Shown: piece by piece, positions 7,152 to 11,194 of the stretch | How positions within the stretch are numbered: the first letter of the stretch is position 1 | Layout: each line of letters starts with the position of its first letter | Origin: DATGKD01 sp035294855 | GTDB taxonomy: Bacteria; Actinomycetota; Acidimicrobiia; Acidimicrobiales; UBA8190 | Reading direction: 5' to 3' | DNA length: 11,194 nt | Assembly: GCA_035294855.1 (NCBI GenBank) | Contig: DATGKD010000128.1 | Span: forward strand, 1-11,194 | Notes under the pieces: generated by a model | Databases searched by the model: none | Seen by the model: the letters and a program-made list of their open reading frames with translations, nothing else | Told to the model about the DNA's origin: nothing | Made by a program: the position numbers and the translations under genes

Positions 7152-8557
7152 TGGCCCGGACCCTTCGCCCCAGCCGGCTCCTTGCGACCCTCACCGTCGC
7201 CGCCCTCGGTGTCGCGGGCCTCGGACCGCCGGCGGGCGCGAGCTCCTCGAGCACCCAGCCGGCGGGGTTCACCCCTTTGCCGGCAGGGTGGGAGAACTGC
7301 GTGCTGCAGGGGGTCGGCGCGCCTCCCACGCCCGACAACCTGACCAACCTCGACGAGTGGCAGACCGCCGAGGGCGGCTCGACCGACAACACCGCCGCCT
7401 ACAACCCGTTCAACACCAAGCGCGCGACGGACTCCAAGGGCGCGCCGATCCCCGGAGTCAAGATCTCCGGGGGGTTCCCGGCGTTCGCCGATTGGCCATC
7501 GGGATGCCTGGCGACGACGGCCACGCTCTTGCAGTCGAACATGTCGCCCGTCATGGTGGCGCTCAAAGCGGGTGACATCTCCCCACCAGGCCTGTTCCTC
7601 GCAGAGGTCGACAAGAGCGCATGGTGCGCGCCCTCGGCCGACGGCGTCCCCTGTTACGCGAGCAAGATCCTGTCGGGCGAGCTCCTGGCGTTGCTCTTGA
7701 GCGGTGGATCGGGCCAGCTGAAGGACGCGCTCGTCAGCTATGCAGGAGCGGGGGACGACCTGAGCGTCTACGAAACCGATGCGGCAGCGACCGCGGTCGA
7801 CCAGGCGCTGGTCACCGCGGACTCACAGCAACTGGTGACGCTCGACAGCCAACTGACGTCCGCCCGGGAGCAACTCTCCTCGGTCAAGAGCTCGCTGCAA
7901 CGAGTGGCGGTCGATGACTACACCAATGACGGCCTCGTCACGTCGAACTCGCACCTGCAGCTGTTCCCGCCGACCGACCCCCAGGGCGAGTTTGCGCAGT
8001 ACCTGGGAGCCCAGGCGGTGACCTCGCTGGCCGGCAGTTACAGCCAGGCGCAGCAACTGGTCAGGACCGCGACATCGCAACGCGACGCCGCGGTGACGTC
8101 GGTCACGCAAGCCTCGACGGCGTTGGCGGCGGCCATCACGACGCAGAATCAGGCGCTTGCCCAACTCGAGTCGGACGCCGCAGCCATCGAGGTGGCGCGG
8201 TCGTGCGCGTCGCCGCCTGTCGTGACGACCGCCGACTCACCCTCCCCCCCGGCGTCCGGGCCCGGGTCGGCCCAGGCGGGTCCGCCCTCAAAGCCGTCCG
8301 GGTCGCCGCCCTCGGCACAGCCCTCGGCGCCGCAACCCGCCTCGGCGCCGGCCGCCGCCGCCGCCCCTTCTCGACCGGCCCCACCGGGATCCCCGACGCA
8401 GCCGGGGCCTGGACAGCCCGCCCCGACGGGATCCGGGCAAGGTGCCGGTCAACCGCCGGATCCTTCGGTGACCGCCGGAGCCCTTTGGACACAGCTGCAA
8501 GGCTGCCTGTCGCCGGCGACGGGACCACCGGCCGGATCGCCGCCGACGCGCTCCTGA
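7151..8557 (+). CDS. Exported protein: lysozyme-like domain, coiled coil, proline-rich tail
   Basis: A 468-residue secreted protein, probably acting in or on the cell wall. A Sec signal peptide (residues 1 to about 30, ARTLRPSRLLATLTVAALG, cleavage likely after PPAGA) precedes a domain at about 40-175. Its order of motifs (GVGAPPTPDNLTNLDEWQTAEGG, YNPFNTK, GVKISGGFPAFADWPSGC, ATTATLLQ, ALKAGD, KSAWC) resembles the lysozyme/transglycosylase-like domain with the NPxNT signature in actinobacterial and phage proteins. Glu74 in AEGG would be the candidate catalytic acid. Residues about 205-345 form Ala/Gln-rich coiled coils like the N-terminal region of NlpC/P60 hydrolases such as RipA, but no NlpC domain follows. 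Residues about 350-445 are Pro/Ser/Gly/Ala-rich, a likely wall-spanning tail. ATG 7151 has GAGAG at 7141-7145 and couples to the leader ORF; ATG 7136 would add five residues. Enzymatic activity is inferred from motifs only. Confidence 0.78.
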   Translation: MARTLRPSRLLATLTVAALGVAGLGPPAGASSSSTQPAGFTPLPAGWENCVLQGVGAPPTPDNLTNLDEWQTAEGGSTDNTAAYNPFNTKRATDSKGAPIPGVKISGGFPAFADWPSGCLATTATLLQSNMSPVMVALKAGDISPPGLFLAEVDKSAWCAPSADGVPCYASKILSGELLALLLSGGSGQLKDALVSYAGAGDDLSVYETDAAATAVDQALVTADSQQLVTLDSQLTSAREQLSSVKSSLQRVAVDDYTNDGLVTSNSHLQLFPPTDPQGEFAQYLGAQAVTSLAGSYSQAQQLVRTATSQRDAAVTSVTQASTALAAAITTQNQALAQLESDAAAIEVARSCASPPVVTTADSPSPPASGPGSAQAGPPSKPSGSPPSAQPSAPQPASAPAAAAAPSRPAPPGSPTQPGPGQPAPTGSGQGAGQPPDPSVTAGALWTQLQGCLSPATGPPAGSPPTRS

Positions 8558-8676
8558 CGCTTCGCGTCTCGCCCTCAGGCTGGGCCGAGCCCCCGGGGGC
8601 AATCAAGCGTCTCATCGACGGCCGTTCGGATTTCGCGCCGGGCCGCCGGGGTACCAGGCAGGCGTGGGGCGACGTC

Positions 8677-9033
8677 GTGGGCCGCGTTCGACCGGTGCCG
8701 GTCATGGATGACGAATGGATCTTCCAGTCCCTCGGGGCGATCGGCGCCACCTTGACCCGTGATCCCTCGCCGGACGCCCGGGATGCACTGAGCCTGTCGT
8801 TCGAATTCGCGCCCGGCGAAGCGGGCAGGATCCATCCTTCGGTGGCGCGTCCTGTGGAGAGCCCCGACGTGGACGGTCTCGGCGACGAAGAGGCGGCCGA
8901 CGTCGTGGAGCAACGTCTGTCGCGCCATTTCTCGGTCAAGCGCATGCACGGCCGCTCGCGTCCGGGACTCGTGCGCGAGTGGGCGCTGAGCGAGCGTTCC
9001 GCCAGCCCCGGGTTCGACCAGCCGACCTCCTGA
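8677..9033 (+). CDS. Hypothetical protein, weakly supported (possible gene remnant)
   Basis: The plus-strand frame ending in TGA 9031-9033 has a coding-like composition from about 8580: most codons end in G or C and the translation is balanced, for example VMDDEWIFQSLGAIGATL, then DARDALSLSFEFAPGEAG and EEAADVVEQRLSRHFSVKR. Possible starts are GTG 8677 (118 residues), GTG 8695 and ATG 8704 (109 residues); none has a Shine-Dalgarno. The frame extends upstream without a stop into the proline-rich coding region of the preceding gene, where it is only a shadow. I do not recognise a family, and there is no signal peptide or membrane helix. It could be a small soluble protein with an unusual start, or the 3' part of a decayed gene. 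Confidence 0.33.
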   Translation: MGRVRPVPVMDDEWIFQSLGAIGATLTRDPSPDARDALSLSFEFAPGEAGRIHPSVARPVESPDVDGLGDEEAADVVEQRLSRHFSVKRMHGRSRPGLVREWALSERSASPGFDQPTS

Positions 9034-9201
9034 GTCGTGGCGGGGCCGCTCTGACTCCGGCCAGTCCCGCAGCCGGGTCTGCGTGGCGAGAAGATCGCAC
9101 AAGAACTGCAAACGCCGCCTTCGACGTTGAGTTGGCCGGCCGTGCGGCATCGTCGCAGCGCGCCATCGCGAGGGGACGGCCAGGGTCTCGGCCCGATGGC
9201 T

Positions 9202-9228
9202 GTTTTCAAGGGCGCGCGCCCCGGGTAA
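9202..9228 (+). promoter_or_regulatory. SigmaB/sigmaF-type general-stress promoter of the membrane operon
   Basis: GTTTTC (9202-9207) and GGGTAA (9223-9228) are separated by 15 nt, matching the GTTT-N-GGGTA consensus of the sigmaB/sigmaF family in Gram-positive bacteria and actinobacteria. Transcription would start near 9235, leaving about 86 nt before ATG 9321. It lies upstream of a four-gene membrane-protein operon of a kind often tied to envelope or osmotic stress. The match is by eye and the sigma factor itself is not in the window. Confidence 0.5.
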
Positions 9229-9320
9229 GTCCGCTCGATAGCGGCTTGTCCCTCCTTCGTTCGTCAATCATCGGTCGACCGTGGCCGACACCGTTCGAAG
9301 CCACGCCTTGGAGCTCTGCG

Positions 9321-9767
9321 ATGTCCCGAGCACACCACGACACCGGCGCCCAGCCCGTTTCGTCAGTCCCGGCTGCCAGCGCGCCGACCTCAGAACTGGT
9401 GGGTGACCTGGCCCGTAAGGTGACCGATCTCGTCCATGAGGAGAGCGAGTTAGCCAAGGCGGAGCTGGCGCAGAAAGCGCGCCAGGCCGGCCTCGGCGCA
9501 GGAGCCATGGGTGCGGCCGCGGTCCTCGGTCTCCTGGGTCTTGGCTGCCTCCTCGCTGCTGCGATCGCCGGCCTGCATCTGGTGATCGCTCTCTGGGTGG
9601 CCGCGCTCGTCGTCGGAGGCTCCTGCCTTCTCGTGGCAGGGATGACGGTGCTCGCCGCTCGGCGCCCGGTACGCCAAGCGACCCCGCCGGTCCCTACCGA
9701 GGCAATCGAGAGCACGAAGGAGGATGTGCGATGGCTCAAGACCCAAGCGACGTCCGCGAGGCGATAG
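9321..9767 (+). CDS. Actinobacterial holin-X family membrane protein (phage holin superfamily III, PF07332-type)
   Basis: A 148-residue membrane protein of the family named putative actinobacterial holin-X. The name reflects topology; most chromosomal members are probably not lysis holins and their function is unknown. A disordered N-terminus is followed by the family's amphipathic segment ELVGDLARKVTDLVHEESEL and AKAELAQKARQAG, two hydrophobic helices (about 55-80 and 85-110), and a basic C-terminal tail with ESTKEDVRWLK, a strong family hallmark. ATG 9321 has GGAG at 9310-9313 with 7-nt spacing. The longer in-frame extension upstream lacks coding character. It is the first gene of a four-gene operon: its end overlaps the DUF3618 gene by 37 bp. 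It sits downstream of a stress-type promoter, suggesting a role in envelope homeostasis. Confidence 0.87.
   Translation: MSRAHHDTGAQPVSSVPAASAPTSELVGDLARKVTDLVHEESELAKAELAQKARQAGLGAGAMGAAAVLGLLGLGCLLAAAIAGLHLVIALWVAALVVGGSCLLVAGMTVLAARRPVRQATPPVPTEAIESTKEDVRWLKTQATSARR
9717..9723 (+). promoter_or_regulatory. Strong Shine-Dalgarno for the DUF3618 gene inside the preceding CDS
   Basis: AAGGAGG, complementary to the 16S rRNA 3' end, lies 7 nt before ATG 9731 and within the last codons of the holin-X gene. It fixes the DUF3618 start and indicates overlapping, coupled translation. Confidence 0.8.
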
Positions 9768-10048
9768 CCGAGCAGCGAGCAGCTCTGGCGGACACCGTGC
9801 AAGCGCTCGCGTCCAAGGCGGACGTCAAAGGCCGCGTGAAGGGCAAAGCAACCGAGACGGTGGCGCAGGTGCAGGACAAGGCGCAGGACCTCGGGGAGCG
9901 CGCCCGTGACAAGGCGCCGGACTCGGCCGTCGAAGGGTTCGATACCGCCGTCGCCGCCGTGCGCCGTCGTCCGGCACCGTTCGCCGCCGCGGGGATCTTC
10001 GCGGTTGGGATCCTCGTCGGACGGAAGCTGTTCGGTCGGAAGGGCTGA
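9731..10048 (+). CDS. DUF3618 family small membrane protein
   Basis: A 105-residue protein of the DUF3618 family, function unknown. The N-terminal half is a charged amphipathic helix with the family pattern VREAIAEQRAALADTVQALA followed by KADVKGRVK. The middle (residues about 42-62, ETVAQVQDKAQDLGERARDK) resembles LEA or apolipoprotein-like 11-mer helices. The C-terminus has one hydrophobic helix (about 78-97, PFAAAGIFAVGILVGRK) and a basic end, so the helical part probably faces the cytoplasm. The start is fixed by AAGGAGG. It overlaps the holin-X gene by 37 bp, and its stop shares bases with the next start (TGATG at 10046-10050). DUF3618 next to holin-X genes is a recurrent actinobacterial arrangement. 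Confidence 0.87.
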   Translation: MAQDPSDVREAIAEQRAALADTVQALASKADVKGRVKGKATETVAQVQDKAQDLGERARDKAPDSAVEGFDTAVAAVRRRPAPFAAAGIFAVGILVGRKLFGRKG

Positions 10049-10308
10049 TGAAGCTTCTCTACAAGCCGGTCGGCCTGGCCGCGGGAGCGATCGGAGGCGC
10101 GCTCGCCACCGCGACGTTCCGTCGTGTGTGGAAGCTCATCGCCGGAGAGGACGAAGCTCCGAACGCGCGCACGCGCGACCGGGCCTGGGTCGACGTGATT
10201 GCCGCCGCCGCGTTGCAAGGCGCGGTGTTCGGCGCGGTGACGGCGACGATCGATCGACTGGGCGCCAAGGGCTTCGCCCGGGCGACGGGCACTTGGCCCG
10301 ATAACTAG
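10048..10308 (+). CDS. DUF4235 family membrane protein
   Basis: An 86-residue protein of unknown function that fits DUF4235 along its whole length: KLLYKPVGLAAGAIGGALA, then FRRVWKLIAGEDEAPNARTRD, ALQGAVFGAVTATIDRLGAK, and the terminal TGTWP motif. Two hydrophobic stretches (about 7-22 and 49-68) suggest a small two-helix membrane protein. ATG 10048 overlaps the TGA of the DUF3618 gene, so translation is probably coupled. The gap to the following YihY/BrkB gene is only 11 bp. The whole set appears to be one transcription unit. Confidence 0.87.
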   Translation: MKLLYKPVGLAAGAIGGALATATFRRVWKLIAGEDEAPNARTRDRAWVDVIAAAALQGAVFGAVTATIDRLGAKGFARATGTWPDN

Positions 10309-10319
10309 CCTTTCGACCG

Positions 10320-11194
10320 GTGGCACCTCCCCGCGTCATCGCCGTGCCCATCAGGGCAGCCGACGGCTTCCAGCGGCGCAACCGGATCGCAGGACCGGCG
10401 TACGGCGTCGTGAAGAAGTTCGGCGACGACAACGCCAACCTCTTCGTGGTCGCCCTCGGATGGTACGGGTTCACGGCCATCTATCCGCTGCTGCTCGTGG
10501 TCGTCACGGTGTTCGGCTATATCGGTGCGGCGTCGCTCGGATCCGGTGTCGTGAACACGTTGCACCAGTTCCCCGTCATCGGCAGCGAATTCCGGCCGGG
10601 CGCCGGATCCAATCTTCACGGGAGCCCGGTCGGGCTGGTCATCGGTCTCGTCGGTCTGATCTACGGAGCGCAAGGCGTGACCCAGACGGCCGAGCAGGCC
10701 ATGGCCGGGGTGTGGAACGTGCCCGCGTCCCAGCGGCCCGGGTTCCTTCCTCGCTTGCTTCGCAGCCTGAGCGGTCTCGGCATCATCGGCGGCGGGTTCC
10801 TCGCCAACGCCTTCCTCGCGACCGTGGCCGCGGCGCGAGGGGGATCACTGGGTCTGCGCATCGGGATCATCGCCGGCCTGTGCATCCTCAACGTGCTGCT
10901 CTATGCGGCCGCCTTCCGTGTCTTAACCCCGGTGGACGACAAGTTCCGGCGGTTCCTGCCCGGCGCGATCCTGGGCGGGGTCGGCTTCACCGCGTTGATG
11001 ACCGTGGGCAGCGGCCTCATCCAGCACCAGCTGCGTCACAGCAGTTCCACGTACGGCGCATTCGCGGCCGTCATCGGCGTCGTGACGTTCCTGCTCCTGC
11101 TGTCCAAGCTGAGCCTCTACGCGGCCGAGCTCAACTCCGTGCTCGCTCGAGGCCTTTGGCCCCGCGCGCTGCCGACCATGCCGCCCACGGACGC
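10320..11194 (+). CDS. YihY/BrkB family inner-membrane protein (3' end outside window)
   Basis: An integral membrane protein of the YihY/virulence factor BrkB family (once thought to be RNase BN, which it is not); transport or envelope roles are suspected but unproven. The frame is open from GTG 10320 to the window edge (291 codons). It shows about six hydrophobic helices: VVALGWYGFTAIYPLLLVVV, PVGLVIGLVGLIYGAQG, LGIIGGGFLANAFLATVAAA, IGIIAGLCILNVLLYAAAF, PGAILGGVGFTALMTVGSGL, and AAVIGVVTFLLLLSKLSLY. Family signatures include FGDDNANLFVVALGWYGF, the TAEQAMAGVWNVP segment, and the ending YAAELNSVLARGLWPRAL, so the stop should lie close beyond the window. The start is uncertain: GTG 10320 has an in-frame TAA at 10302-10304 upstream and no Shine-Dalgarno; GTG 10344 and GTG 10410 are alternatives. 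It is the fourth gene of the operon. Confidence 0.88.
   Translation, partial: MAPPRVIAVPIRAADGFQRRNRIAGPAYGVVKKFGDDNANLFVVALGWYGFTAIYPLLLVVVTVFGYIGAASLGSGVVNTLHQFPVIGSEFRPGAGSNLHGSPVGLVIGLVGLIYGAQGVTQTAEQAMAGVWNVPASQRPGFLPRLLRSLSGLGIIGGGFLANAFLATVAAARGGSLGLRIGIIAGLCILNVLLYAAAFRVLTPVDDKFRRFLPGAILGGVGFTALMTVGSGLIQHQLRHSSSTYGAFAAVIGVVTFLLLLSKLSLYAAELNSVLARGLWPRALPTMPPTD

Larger units (their letters stand above)
8558..9320 (+). other. Largely unassigned interval between lysozyme-like gene and membrane operon
   Basis: About 760 bases with no recognised gene. The first two thirds contain a plus-strand open frame (ending at 9033) with good third-position GC but no clear start. A perfect 12-bp palindrome GCCCCCGGGGGC lies at 8589-8600. 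The part from 9034 to 9200 appears non-coding. The end carries a stress-type promoter and the leader of the downstream operon, including a small stem CCGCT/AGCGG (9231-9235 with 9240-9244) close to the predicted transcription start. Long minus-strand frames here are Arg/Ser-rich and lack coding character. Confidence 0.5.

Noticed and set aside
8230..8500. Possible tandem DNA repeat
   Set aside because: The apparent repetition comes from Pro/Ser/Ala codons in a low-complexity protein tail; I see no exact periodic unit.
8136..9209. Minus-strand open frames of 357 and 230 codons
   Set aside because: Both are Ser/Arg/Pro- or His/Arg-rich; third-position GC favours the plus strand, and they run antisense to the proline-rich tail of the lysozyme-like gene.
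9321..9767. Prophage lysis holin
   Set aside because: The holin-X name is family-based. There is no endolysin, integrase or structural phage gene here, and the neighbours are chromosomal DUF3618/DUF4235/BrkB genes.
1..11194. CRISPR arrays, tRNA or rRNA genes, insertion sequences, known defence operons
   Set aside because: Reading both strands I found no spaced direct repeats, cloverleaf-like sequences, transposase motifs or defence-family domains.

Overview
The window is very GC-rich with strong G/C bias at third codon positions. It carries a gene set typical of Actinomycetota: a holin-X / DUF3618 / DUF4235 / YihY-BrkB cluster, a stand-alone PE-POL LigD protein, and a Tat-exported lipoprotein glycosidase. 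No taxonomic marker (rRNA, tRNA, ribosomal protein) is present, so the phylum call is an inference and nothing finer is claimed.

Layout. (1) Positions 1-3433, minus strand: a two-gene unit with a secreted DUF4352-like beta-sandwich protein (3433-2738) followed 25 bp later by a Tat-lipoprotein GH78 alpha-L-rhamnosidase (from 2712, running off the left edge). (2) Positions 3434-3637: divergent promoter region. (3) Positions 3638-4828, plus strand: a DAO-family FAD-dependent amine/amino-acid oxidase. (4) Positions 4850-5022, minus strand: a frameshifted relic of the C-terminus of an MFS transporter, abutting or overlapping the next gene's start. (5) Positions 5062-6816, plus strand: a LigD-type protein with a 3'-phosphoesterase domain, a Lys/Ala-rich linker and a polymerase/primase domain, but no ligase domain. 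(6) Positions 6817-7150: a non-coding stretch with tandem hairpins after ligD, then a structured leader with a candidate 10-codon upstream ORF. (7) Positions 7151-8557: an exported protein with a lysozyme-like domain, a coiled coil and a proline-rich tail. (8) Positions 8558-9320: mostly unassigned, with one weak orphan ORF and, near its end, a good sigmaB/sigmaF-type promoter. (9) Positions 9321-11194: a tight plus-strand operon of four membrane-associated proteins (holin-X, DUF3618, DUF4235, YihY/BrkB), the last cut by the right edge.

How the genes fit together. The left block looks like export-dependent scavenging of rhamnosylated glycans or glycosides. The centre is DNA end processing and amine oxidation. 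The right third is envelope-centred: a putative wall hydrolase-like protein and a membrane operon probably under general-stress control. I see no convincing new defence or mobile system. The least conventional items are the ligase-less PE-POL protein with its histone-tail-like linker, the leader of the lysozyme-like gene, and the stress promoter of the membrane operon.
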